64,000 nucleotides of DNA, taken from Arthrobacter sp. YD4. Lineage in GTDB: Bacteria > Actinomycetota > Actinomycetes > Actinomycetales > Micrococcaceae. How positions within the stretch are numbered: the first letter of the stretch is position 1; every line of letters starts with the position of its first letter. Shown piece by piece: positions 36,228 to 44,244 of the stretch. Position numbers and translations under genes: made by a program. The DNA is taken from NCBI RefSeq assembly GCF_030410515.1, contig NZ_JAUHHD010000001.1:496001-560000 (forward strand), in the 5' to 3' direction. The notes beneath the pieces are model-generated. The model saw nothing but the letters and a program-made list of their open reading frames with translations. It did no database searches and was not told where the DNA came from.

Positions 36228-37034
36228 TTACTTCGTCCCGTCGTGCTGGTCTTGAGGTGTGGAAGTTGTTTTGGTGTTTTTCCTGTCCAGGAACGCCTGC
36301 ATCCGGTCGAACTTGGCCTGGGACTCGAAGAGGATGCCCTGGGCCAGCTGGTCGATCAGCGGGTGCGCCTCGGCGGGGGCGTGGAAGACGGACTTGGTGA
36401 TCCGAACCGCCAGCGGGTCCTGCCGGCCGATCCGGTCCGCGAGATCGTGGGCGGCATCCATGAGCCGGTCCGCGTCGTGGACTTCGGTGATGAGGCCGAC
36501 GTCCAGGGCCCGGTCGGCGCGCAGGACGGTCCCGGCCAGCAGGATTTCCTTCGCCACGGGCTCGCCGACGAGTTCCCTGAGCCGCCAGCTGGCTCCGGCC
36601 GCGGCCAGGATGCCCAGGCCGGTTTCGGGGTTGCCGATCCGGACCCCGGGGGTGCCGATGCGGAAGTCGGCGGCGTAGGCCAGCTCCGCGCCGCCGCCGA
36701 GGCAGAAGCCGTCGAGGGCAGCGATGACAGGCATGGGCAGCTTGGCGATCCGGACGAAAATCGTCGAGTTGATGCCCTGCAGTGCGTCGTCGCGGCGTCG
36801 TTCGCGCAGCTGCGCGATGTCCGCGCCGGAGGCGAACACGCCGTTGGTACCGGCGATGATCAGCACCTTGGGGGTCTGTTCCACGTACGCGCAGACCCGG
36901 TGAAGCTCGTCGACCATCTGCTGGTCGATCGCGTTGCGGACCTCGGGCCGGTTGAGCAGCACCACCAGCCGGTCGGCGCGCTCCTCGACCAGGAGCGTGG
37001 CGAAAGCTGTAGTGTCCAGGCCGCCGGCGGTCAT
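36228..37034 (-). CDS. paaF: enoyl-CoA hydratase, probable PaaF
   Basis: A 268-residue crotonase-fold hydratase. Oxyanion-hole motifs are FASGADIAQLRERRR and ALDGFCLGGGAELAYAAD, with the catalytic Glu region in RIGNPETGLGILAAAGASW. It would hydrate 2,3-dehydroadipyl-CoA. Its ATG shares one base with the thiolase stop (TAATG), which fixes the start at 37034 and indicates coupling. It differs from the PaaG-like protein at 5677 in having the Glu/Glu-type hydratase pattern. Confidence 0.85.
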   Translation of the reverse strand: MTAGGLDTTAFATLLVEERADRLVVLLNRPEVRNAIDQQMVDELHRVCAYVEQTPKVLIIAGTNGVFASGADIAQLRERRRDDALQGINSTIFVRIAKLPMPVIAALDGFCLGGGAELAYAADFRIGTPGVRIGNPETGLGILAAAGASWRLRELVGEPVAKEILLAGTVLRADRALDVGLITEVHDADRLMDAAHDLADRIGRQDPLAVRITKSVFHAPAEAHPLIDQLAQGILFESQAKFDRMQAFLDRKNTKTTSTPQDQHDGTK

Positions 37035-38245
37035 TAGACGCGCTCCAGGAGCATCGCGGTGCCCTGGCCCACGCCCACGCACATGGTGGCGAGGCCCACC
37101 TTGGCGTTTTCGCGCTCCATCCGGCCCAGCAGGGTGATGGCGATCCGCGAGCCGGAGGAGCCCAGCGGGTGGCCCAGGGAGATCGCGCCGCCGTCGCGGT
37201 TCACGATTTCCGGGTCCAGGTCCAGCCGGCGCATGCTGGCCAGCGACTGGGTGGCGAAGGCTTCGTTGAGCTCGACGGCGCCGAGGTCGCCGACGCCGAG
37301 CCCGGCAGCCTCGAGGGCCTTGCGGGTGGCGGGGACGGGGCCGATGCCCATGATCTCGGGCTCGCAGCCGGCGGAGGCGCCGGCGATGATGCGGGCCCGC
37401 GGGGTCAGGCCGAGCTTCCGAATGGCCGCCTCGGAGGCGACGATGATCGCGGAGGCGCCGTCGTTGAGGGTGGAGGAGTTGCCGGCGGTGACCACCGAGC
37501 CGCCCGCGACGACGGGGCGCAGCCCAGCAAGCACCTCGGCGGTGGTGCCGGGGCGGGGGCCCTCGTCGGTGTCCACCACGGTCTCACCCTTGCGGGTCTT
37601 GACGGTCACGGGGACGATTTCGTCGGCGAACCGGCCCGCTGCGATCGCGGCGAGCGCCCGCTCGTGCGAGCGGACGGCGAACGCGTCGGCGTCGTCGCGG
37701 GTGATCCCGTCGACCCGGGCCACCTCCTCCGCGGTTTCCGGCATGGAGTAGGTCATCTTCCCGTCGCGGGAGAGCTCACCCTTCTGGAACAGCGGGTTGG
37801 TGAAGCGCCAGCCAATGGAGGTGTCGAAGATCTGGCCGGGCTTGGCGAAGGCTGTCTGCGGCTTCTCCTGCACCCAGGGCGCGCGGCTCATGGATTCGAC
37901 GCCGCCGGCGATCACGATGTCCGCGGCGCCGGCCTTGATCATGTGGCTGGCCATGATGATGGCGCTCAAGCCGGAGGCGCAGAGCCGGTTGACGGTGATT
38001 CCGGGGATGTGCAGCGGCAGGCCGGCCAGCAGCGTGGCCATCCGGGCGACGTTGCGGTTTTCCTCACCGGCCCCGTTGGCGTTGCCGAGGATGACCTCCT
38101 CCACCGCGTCCGGGTCGACGCCGGCGCGGGCGACGGCCTCACGGACCACCAGCGCCGCCAGGTCGTCGGGACGGACCGCGGACAGGGCTCCCCCGTACCG
38201 GCCAACCGCGGTGCGGGCACCGCCAACGAGAAAAGCCTCGACCAT
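37034..38245 (-). CDS. paaJ: acetyl-CoA acyltransferase (thiolase), probable PaaJ
   Basis: A 403-residue thiolase. The acyl-accepting Cys is in VNRLCASGLSAIIMAS, the substrate His in GGAISLGHPLGSSGSR, and the C-terminal Cys in LATMCVGVGQGTAMLL. It splits 3-oxoadipyl-CoA into succinyl-CoA and acetyl-CoA. The ATG at 38245 is preferred because AAGGA lies 7 nt upstream. A GTG 15 nt earlier is possible. First gene of a minus-strand operon, it is fronted by operator D. Confidence 0.88.
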   Translation of the reverse strand: MVEAFLVGGARTAVGRYGGALSAVRPDDLAALVVREAVARAGVDPDAVEEVILGNANGAGEENRNVARMATLLAGLPLHIPGITVNRLCASGLSAIIMASHMIKAGAADIVIAGGVESMSRAPWVQEKPQTAFAKPGQIFDTSIGWRFTNPLFQKGELSRDGKMTYSMPETAEEVARVDGITRDDADAFAVRSHERALAAIAAGRFADEIVPVTVKTRKGETVVDTDEGPRPGTTAEVLAGLRPVVAGGSVVTAGNSSTLNDGASAIIVASEAAIRKLGLTPRARIIAGASAGCEPEIMGIGPVPATRKALEAAGLGVGDLGAVELNEAFATQSLASMRRLDLDPEIVNRDGGAISLGHPLGSSGSRIAITLLGRMERENAKVGLATMCVGVGQGTAMLLERV

Positions 38246-38287
38246 GAGAACATCCTTCACCAGAGAGGGGGCCGGCAGCAGAATAAA

Positions 38288-38337
38288 TTACCGACCGTTC
38301 GTTCTATAAAGATTACACGGCGGGTCAAGAGGGTCAA
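38288..38337 (-). promoter_or_regulatory. paaJ promoter with PaaR-type operator (site D)
   Basis: On the minus strand, TTGACC (38332-38337), a 16-bp spacer and TAATCT (38310-38315) form a promoter. The 22-bp site 38288-38309 starts immediately downstream of the -10. Its first seventeen bases (TTACCGACCGTTCGTTC) are identical to site A before paaA. Confidence 0.7.
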
Positions 38338-38378
38338 CCGGGGACGCCTGCAGGACGTTCCGGCATATCCCCAACGGC

Positions 38379-39041
38379 TCAGGCGACGGTGACCCCCAGA
38401 TGCGCGGCAAGCAGCGGGGCGAGCAGGTCCAACTGGCGCTCGTCAACCACCAGCCCGGACACGCTGCCCAGGCCGCTGACCGCCCGGAAGGCGCTCCCAC
38501 GCAGGTCCACGTCCTTGAGCCGGGCGCCGGTGAAGTCCAGGGCGCCGATGGTGCAGTCCTTCAGGACCATCCGGGTGGCCGTAGCCGCGCCGAGGTCCAA
38601 CTCCCCGATGATGCAGTCGCTGATCTGTACGTCCACCAGCGTGGCGCCGCGGAGGTTGACGTAGTCGAGCTTTCCGCCATCGATCCGCACCGACTGCCAG
38701 CGCCCCTCGTAGAGCTCGGCGGAACCCCAGCGCGGATTGCGGATCTCCACCTCCGTCAGCCCCGCCCGGGCGGCGGTAAGCACGGGGGCGTTCGGGTCGG
38801 ACAGGACGCAGTCCCGGAACCCGGCGCCGCGCAGCTGCGTCTCGTGGAAGGAAATCCCGGCGAACGAGCACTCGACGAAGTCCGTACCGGCGAGGTCCAG
38901 CCCGTCGGCGATGGCCTGCCGGTAGGAGCGGCCCTCGTAGCGTTCCCCGCGGCGGAACTCGGGGTCCGCGTCCTCCTGGAGATCATCCAGCCGGAGGTCC
39001 GGGAGGCGCGGGGCGGTGATTCGGGGCTTGCCGGGTTTCAT
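38379..39041 (-). CDS. pentapeptide-repeat protein
   Basis: A 220-residue protein made of five-residue repeats with Leu/Phe or Ala at the central positions, for example LDLAGTDFVECSFAG, LRGATLVDVQISDC and LKDCTIGALDFTGARLKDVDLRGSAF. These build a four-sided right-handed beta-helix. Some family members mimic DNA and protect gyrase, and most have no known role. There is no signal peptide. TAGGCT lies seven bases before the ATG, suggesting a leaderless mRNA. Confidence 0.82.
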   Translation of the reverse strand: MKPGKPRITAPRLPDLRLDDLQEDADPEFRRGERYEGRSYRQAIADGLDLAGTDFVECSFAGISFHETQLRGAGFRDCVLSDPNAPVLTAARAGLTEVEIRNPRWGSAELYEGRWQSVRIDGGKLDYVNLRGATLVDVQISDCIIGELDLGAATATRMVLKDCTIGALDFTGARLKDVDLRGSAFRAVSGLGSVSGLVVDERQLDLLAPLLAAHLGVTVA

Positions 39042-39141
39042 GACGTCGAGCCTAGCGCCGACCGGAAAAGACTTGAACTAGTAAGCATGCTTTGCTTATG
39101 CTGAGACCGAAGCAGCCAACCAGAGAAAAAGGCGGTTCCCC

Positions 39142-39318
39142 ATGGGTCTCGGCGACAAGATTCAGCACGAGGCGCAGCACCTTGGTGGCAAGGCCAAGGA
39201 GGCTGCCGGGACCGCCACCGGCAACGACCGTCTGAAGGCCGAAGGCCAGAAGGACCAGGTGGTCTCCGATGCCAAGAAGGTTGGCGAGAACGTCAAGGAT
39301 GCGGTCCGGCGCGACTAG
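39142..39318 (+). CDS. CsbD-family stress protein
   Basis: A 58-residue protein beginning MGLGDKIQHEAQHLGGKAKE and ending KKVGENVKDAVRRD. The repeated GKAKE(A)AG and KAEGQ segments are typical of CsbD-like general stress proteins, which are small, charged and largely helical. Its molecular role is unknown. The upstream 60 bp contain an inverted repeat TAAGCA-5-TGCTTA at 39082-39098 near the expected promoter. A strong terminator follows 20 bp after the stop, so it is monocistronic. Confidence 0.88.
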   Translation: MGLGDKIQHEAQHLGGKAKEAAGTATGNDRLKAEGQKDQVVSDAKKVGENVKDAVRRD

Positions 39319-39338
39319 CCGCCCCGCCGCGATGGCCG

Positions 39339-39384
39339 ACGACGCCGGGCGCTCCTTTGGGGGCGTGCCCGGCGTCGTTTTTTC
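39339..39384 (+). terminator. rho-independent terminator of the CsbD gene
   Basis: ACGACGCCGGGC (39339-39350) and GCCCGGCGTCGT (39367-39378) form a perfect 12-bp stem, followed by an unbroken run of six T (39378-39383). It is the clearest intrinsic terminator in the window. Confidence 0.93.
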
Positions 39385-39435
39385 ACCCCTCACCCAGCGA
39401 CTCCACCATCCCGCCCGACGAACCGAGGAGCCCCC

Positions 39436-40197
39436 GTGGCCAGCACCGCCAACCGCCCCACCGCCGGCAGCACCGACCTGCACAACGTCGACCTCGGCCC
39501 GGCCGGGCGGGACGGGTCCCGGACGCTTCGGGGCTACCTGGCCACCCCGGACGGGGAGGGCCCCTTCCCGGCGGTGCTGATGATCCACGAGGTCTTCGGG
39601 CTGGACGACATCACGGTCCGCCACGCGGACCGGATGGCCGCCGCCGGCTACCTCACCCTGGCCGTCGACCTCTTCAGCGACGGGGGCGCGCGCCGCTGCC
39701 TGGTCTCCACCATGCGCTCCCTGGCCTCGGGCCACGGCAAGGCGTTCGCCGACCTTGAGGCGGCGCGGCGGTGGCTGCTCGACTCGGGCCGGACCAACGG
39801 GAAGGTGGGGGTCATCGGCTTCTGCATGGGCGGCGGCTTTGCCCTGTTGCTGGCCAACGACGGCTTCGACGCGGCCGCGGTGAACTACGGCAAGCTGCCC
39901 TCCAACCCGGAACGGGAGCTGGCCGGGGCGTGTCCGATCATGGCCAACTACGGCGGCCGGGACCGGGGACTGCCGGGGGCCGCGGAGAAGCTCGCCGATG
40001 TGCTGGAGCGGCTCAACGTCAGTCACGACGTGAAGGAGTTCCCGACGGCGGGGCATGCCTTCCTCAATGACGTCGAGGCCGGCCCGCGGCCGCTGCGCCC
40101 GCTTCTGCGCGTGATGGGCGTGGGCCCGGACCCGACGTCGGCGCCGGAGGCCTGGCGGCGCATCGAGGACCACTTCGCCCGGCACCTGAGGGGCTAA
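39436..40197 (+). CDS. dienelactone hydrolase family protein
   Basis: A 253-residue alpha/beta hydrolase of the dienelactone-hydrolase family. The Cys nucleophile is in VGVIGFCMGGGFALLLA, and the His is in FPTAGHAFLND. FPAVLMIHEVFGLDDITVRH and the oxyanion-forming region precede them. The substrate could be a dienelactone or another ester, and no aromatic-ring-cleavage genes of that type lie nearby. The GTG start is supported by GAGGAG seven bases upstream. Confidence 0.82.
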   Translation: MASTANRPTAGSTDLHNVDLGPAGRDGSRTLRGYLATPDGEGPFPAVLMIHEVFGLDDITVRHADRMAAAGYLTLAVDLFSDGGARRCLVSTMRSLASGHGKAFADLEAARRWLLDSGRTNGKVGVIGFCMGGGFALLLANDGFDAAAVNYGKLPSNPERELAGACPIMANYGGRDRGLPGAAEKLADVLERLNVSHDVKEFPTAGHAFLNDVEAGPRPLRPLLRVMGVGPDPTSAPEAWRRIEDHFARHLRG

Positions 40198-40232
40198 CGG
40201 GGCGCGCCCGATACCGGACTGGACGGCGACTT

Positions 40233-40280
40233 AAAAGCCGACGGCGGTCACCCGCGCCGCAGCGCGGGTGCCCGCCGTCG
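40233..40280 (-). terminator. terminator of the permease gene
   Basis: A 19-bp stem with one mismatch (40239-40257 with 40262-40280) and a four-base loop lies just after the permease stop. On the minus strand it is followed by GGCTTTTAA, giving a T-run. It probably also limits read-through from the convergent hydrolase gene. Confidence 0.8.
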
Positions 40281-40334
40281 TCCGTGGGTGGCTGAACCCT
40301 GTACAGCGAACCGAACGTGTCCGAACAGGAGGAA

Positions 40335-41795
40335 CTAGCTGTAGAGCTCGCTCTTGGGGGCGTTGTGCTTGACCTTCTGCCAGCCCAGCCACAGCACCAC
40401 CGCGAAGAACGGGATGGTGGCCAGCGTCCAGAGGCCCAGCTGGAAGACCTCGCCGGTCTTGCTGGTCATCGTGTCGAAGCCGATCAGCACGGTGATGGCC
40501 AGCAGCGCCACCAGGCCGGCCCAGCTGGTCCACGGGGAGCCCGGCATGGGCAGCGAGGAGGCGTCGTTGCCCTTGATCCTGCGCAGCGCGATCTGGCTGG
40601 CGAAGATCGAGCCCCAGGTGAAGATGACGCCGATCGAGGCCGTGTTCAGGGCCAGATCGAAGGCGTGCGAGCCGCCCAGCCAGATGTTCAGCAGGATGCC
40701 GACCAGGTAAACCGCGCCGATCGCCAGGATGGCGGCGTAGGGCACGTGGCTCTTGGACATCCGGGTCAGCCACTGCGGGGCGTGGCCGTTGTTGGCCATG
40801 GTGCGGAAGATCCGGCCGATCGAGTACAGGCCCGAGTTGCAGGACGAGAGCGCAGCGGTGATGACGATCATGTTCATCACGTCGCCCATCCAGGGCAGGC
40901 CCATCTGGCCGAAGACGGTGACGAACGGCGAGGTGCCGGCCTTGTACTGGTCCGAGGGCAGCAGCATGGCCAGCAGGGTCACGGAGCCGACGTAGAAGAC
41001 CACGATGCGGATGACAACGGCGCGGATGGCCTTGGGGACCTCCTTGGCCGGGTCCTCCATCTCGCCGGCGGTGATGCCGACCAGTTCGATGGCGTTGTAG
41101 GCGAAGATCACGGCGTTGAGCACCAGGATCATCACCAGGGCGCCCTTGGGGAACATGCCGCCGTCGCCGGCGAAGAGGTTGGTGACGGAGGCGTGGCCCT
41201 CGCCCACCTTGGCATTGGTGACCACCATGAAGGTGCCCACGGCCAGGAAGATCACGATGGCCCCGACCTTCAGGACGGAGGCCCAGAATTCGAATTCGCC
41301 GAACGCCTTCACACTGAGCAGGTTGACGCCCACCAAGAGGAGCAACGCGGCCACCGCGGTCAGTTCGACCGGGACGTTGGGGAAGAAGAACTGGAAGTAG
41401 AGGCCGATCGCGATCAGCTCGGCGATGCCGGTCATGGCCCAGTTGATGAAGTACATCCAACCGGAGAGGTAGGCGCCCTTGCGGCCGAACATCTCGCCCG
41501 CGTAGCTGACGAAGGAGCCGGAGGTCTGGCGGTACATGATGAGCTCGCCGAGGGCCCGCATCAGCAGGTAGGCGATGACGCCGGCGATGGCGTAGGAGAA
41601 AACCAGGGCGGGGCCGGTGGAGGCGAGGCGCCCGCCGGCCCCCATGAAGAGGCCGACGCCGATGGCGCCGCCCATGGCGATCATGGTGACCTGGCGGCCG
41701 CTCAGCGACTTCTTGTAGCCCTCGGCGCTGAGGGAGGAGTCGACGGCGGTGGGGGCGGCCGCGGTTTGCTTGTCTGTGGACGTACTTTGAGGCAC
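40335..41795 (-). CDS. APC-superfamily amino acid permease, asparagine-permease-like
   Basis: A 486-residue transporter with about twelve membrane helices. MIAMGGAIGVGLFMGAG in helix 1 and SYAIAGVIAYLLMRALGEL in helix 2 are characteristic of the amino acid transporter (AAT) branch of proton-coupled permeases. INWAMTGIAELIAIGLYFQF resembles L-asparagine permeases (AnsP). The substrate is not certain. The start is GTG with AAGGA upstream. The gene stands alone, ended by a strong hairpin. Confidence 0.82.
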   Translation of the reverse strand: MPQSTSTDKQTAAAPTAVDSSLSAEGYKKSLSGRQVTMIAMGGAIGVGLFMGAGGRLASTGPALVFSYAIAGVIAYLLMRALGELIMYRQTSGSFVSYAGEMFGRKGAYLSGWMYFINWAMTGIAELIAIGLYFQFFFPNVPVELTAVAALLLLVGVNLLSVKAFGEFEFWASVLKVGAIVIFLAVGTFMVVTNAKVGEGHASVTNLFAGDGGMFPKGALVMILVLNAVIFAYNAIELVGITAGEMEDPAKEVPKAIRAVVIRIVVFYVGSVTLLAMLLPSDQYKAGTSPFVTVFGQMGLPWMGDVMNMIVITAALSSCNSGLYSIGRIFRTMANNGHAPQWLTRMSKSHVPYAAILAIGAVYLVGILLNIWLGGSHAFDLALNTASIGVIFTWGSIFASQIALRRIKGNDASSLPMPGSPWTSWAGLVALLAITVLIGFDTMTSKTGEVFQLGLWTLATIPFFAVVLWLGWQKVKHNAPKSELYS

Positions 41796-41999
41796 AGCTG
41801 TTCCTTGCGGTTGGGGATCTGGCCGGGACAGGGCGGCGTTTTCCGGGCGTTCGGCAGCGGGGGCGGCCCGGCGAACGGGGCAGCCGGTGGTACCGGAGCC
41901 GGCTGCGGCTCGGCGTCGCGCGGCTCATCTATCGTACTAGCTCGGCTGGGCCCGCCGTGACGCGGGCAACACCGGGCCGACGCCGGATAGTCTGTTTCC

Positions 42000-42749
42000 A
42001 TGGGCACCGATCTCCGCCGCATCCCGGCACCGCGACCGGATTTCTACGTGTTTTCCCGGTTGGATTTCACCGCCGCGGGCATCTACGTGGCGGTTGCCGC
42101 GTTCTTCGCCACCGCCGCGGATCTGTTGACGCCGGTGGTGCTGCAACTCTCCCCCAACCCCGCCGCCGCGTCATACGCGATCAACCTGGTCTTCTACGGC
42201 GTGATTGGTGCGCTGGCGCTGACCGCAGCACGCCGCGTGGTGCGGCGGGACCTGCAGGTCCTGGCCACCCGGCCGTGGTTCACCCTGCTGATGGTGCCGG
42301 CGTCCGTTGTGGCCGCGATGATTCTGACCGCCGTCCTGGTGGCGCTGACCGGCCCGCCGCAGACCTCCGCGAACCAGGCCGGGCTGCAGGCACTGATGCA
42401 GCAGGTGCCGGCCTGGCTGATGGTTCCGCTACTGGTGGTGGTGGGTCCGTTCGTGGAGGAGTACATCTTCCGGCACCTGCTGATCGGCAAACTCAGCCGC
42501 AAGATCAACATCTGGGTCTGCAGCGCGCTCTCCGTGGTGCTCTTCGCGGGGCTGCACATCGTGGGCCAGGAGGCGTTGACGCTTCCGGTGCTGATGCCGT
42601 ACATCGCGATGGGCGCCGTCCTGGTGTTCGTGTACGTCTGGACGGGGCGGAACCTGATGTTCTCCTACTTCGTGCACGCGGCCAAGAACCTGCTGGCCGT
42701 GATCTTCATCTACGCGATCCCGCCGGACGTCCTGGACCGGCTGCAGTAA
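42000..42749 (+). CDS. CPBP-family intramembrane metalloprotease
   Basis: A 249-residue membrane protein of the CAAX-protease/bacteriocin-processing (CPBP) family. The EExxxR motif is EEYIFRHLL, and the later histidines are in VVLFAGLHIVG and YFVHAAKNLLAV. About seven hydrophobic segments are visible. Family members cleave membrane substrates or act in peptide immunity, and the partner here is unknown. TAGTCT sits exactly six bases before the ATG, suggesting leaderless transcription. Confidence 0.85.
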   Translation: MGTDLRRIPAPRPDFYVFSRLDFTAAGIYVAVAAFFATAADLLTPVVLQLSPNPAAASYAINLVFYGVIGALALTAARRVVRRDLQVLATRPWFTLLMVPASVVAAMILTAVLVALTGPPQTSANQAGLQALMQQVPAWLMVPLLVVVGPFVEEYIFRHLLIGKLSRKINIWVCSALSVVLFAGLHIVGQEALTLPVLMPYIAMGAVLVFVYVWTGRNLMFSYFVHAAKNLLAVIFIYAIPPDVLDRLQ

Positions 42750-42809
42750 CCAACTGGTTGCCGGCACCAGCCTCTGGCGCCCCGCGGGCCGCCGTCGTAG
42801 GTTTCTGCC

Positions 42810-43250
42810 ATGACACTGAACATCCAGATCGCCGTCGACTGCACGGATCCGCACGCCCTCGCCGACTGGTGGGCCGAGACCCTGGACTGGGCCGTGGAGC
42901 CGCAGGACGAGGACTTCATCCGGTCCATGATCGAGCAGGGCTTCGCGACCGAGGCGGACACCCTCCGGCACGGCGGGAAACTGGTCTGGCGGACCGGCGC
43001 CGCCATCCGGCCTCCCGAGGACCTGGCCAGCAGACCGGCCACTCGGAGAATCCTGTTCCAGACCGCCCCCGAGCCCAAGACCGTCAAGAACCGCGTGCAC
43101 TGGGACGTGAACCTGGCCGGCGGCGACAAGGACGAGGTCCGCGCCGCCCTCGAGGCCCGCGGCGCCACCTACCTCTGGACCGCCAACGAGGGACCGCATT
43201 CCTGGTACACGATGGCGGACCCCGAGGGGAACGAGTTCTGCATCAGCTGA
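42810..43250 (+). CDS. VOC-family protein
   Basis: A 146-residue vicinal-oxygen-chelate-fold protein, beginning MTLNIQIAVDCTDPHALADW with WWAETLDWAVEP, and later VHWDVNLAGGDKDEVRAALE and TMADPEGNEFCIS. The last segment carries the usual metal-ligand Glu of the fold. It looks like the glyoxalase-like proteins common in Actinobacteria, substrate unknown. TAGGTT ends six bases before the ATG. Confidence 0.75.
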   Translation: MTLNIQIAVDCTDPHALADWWAETLDWAVEPQDEDFIRSMIEQGFATEADTLRHGGKLVWRTGAAIRPPEDLASRPATRRILFQTAPEPKTVKNRVHWDVNLAGGDKDEVRAALEARGATYLWTANEGPHSWYTMADPEGNEFCIS

Positions 43251-43271
43251 GCCGATTACTAGACTCGGTGT

Positions 43272-44237
43272 GTGAGCAACGAAATCCCCGCCAAGGTATC
43301 CGACGTCTTCGACCCCTCCCGGTGGCGCACCGTGTCCGGGTTCGACCTGCAGGACATGACCTACCACCGGCAGGTGGAGCGCGCCGCGGACGGCACCGTG
43401 GTCCGGGACCTCCCGACGGTGCGGATCGCGTTCAACCGGCCTGAGGTGCGCAACGCGTTCCGGCCCGGCACCGTCGACGAGCTCTACCGCGTGATGGACC
43501 ACGCCCGGATGACCCCGGACGTGGCCACGGTGCTCCTGACCGGCAACGGCCCCTCCCCCAAGGACGGCGGCCACTCGTTCTGCTCCGGCGGTGACCAGCG
43601 GATCCGCGGCAGGGACGGGTACCGGTACGTAGTACAGAACACAGCCGACGGCGAGACCCAGGAGAGCATCGACCCGGCGCGCGCCGGCCGGCTGCACATC
43701 CTGGAGGTCCAGCGGCTGATGCGGACCATGCCCAAGGTGGTCATCGCCGTCGTCAACGGCTGGGCGGCCGGCGGCGGGCACTCGCTGCACGTCGTCTCCG
43801 ACCTCACCCTCGCCTCCCGCCAGCACGGCAAGTTCAAGCAGACCGACGCCACGGTCGGCAGCTTCGACGCCGGCTACGGTTCGGCACTGCTGGCGCGCCA
43901 GATCGGGCAGAAGGCCGCCCGCGAGATCTTCTTCCTGGCCCGCGAATACTCAGCCGAGGACATGGTCCGGATGGGTGCCGTGAACGAGGCCGTGGATCAC
44001 GAGCGGCTCGAGGAGGTGGCGCTGGAGTACGCGGCGGATATCGCCCGGCAGTCCCCGCAGGCCATCCGGATGCTCAAGTTCGCCTTCAACCTGGCCGACG
44101 ACGGCCTGGCCGGCCAGCAGGTGTTCGCCGGCGAGGCCACCCGCCTGGCCTACATGACCGACGAGGCCGTGGAGGGCAAGGAAGCCTTCCTGGAGAAGCG
44201 CGACCCGGACTGGTCCCAGTTCCCCTACTACTTCTAG
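43272..44237 (+). CDS. menB: 1,4-dihydroxy-2-naphthoyl-CoA synthase
   Basis: A 321-residue crotonase-fold enzyme with the long MenB N-terminus. Active-site motifs are HSFCSGGDQRIRGRDGY, AVVNGWAAGGGHSLHVVSD, TDATVGSFDAGYGSALLA and REIFFLAREYSAEDM, and the C-terminus EKRDPDWSQFPYYF is diagnostic. It closes the second ring of the menaquinone head group. The GTG start has TAGACT six bases upstream. menE follows after 7 bp and menA after that. Confidence 0.96.
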   Translation: MSNEIPAKVSDVFDPSRWRTVSGFDLQDMTYHRQVERAADGTVVRDLPTVRIAFNRPEVRNAFRPGTVDELYRVMDHARMTPDVATVLLTGNGPSPKDGGHSFCSGGDQRIRGRDGYRYVVQNTADGETQESIDPARAGRLHILEVQRLMRTMPKVVIAVVNGWAAGGGHSLHVVSDLTLASRQHGKFKQTDATVGSFDAGYGSALLARQIGQKAAREIFFLAREYSAEDMVRMGAVNEAVDHERLEEVALEYAADIARQSPQAIRMLKFAFNLADDGLAGQQVFAGEATRLAYMTDEAVEGKEAFLEKRDPDWSQFPYYF

Positions 44238-44244
44238 GCCCGCC

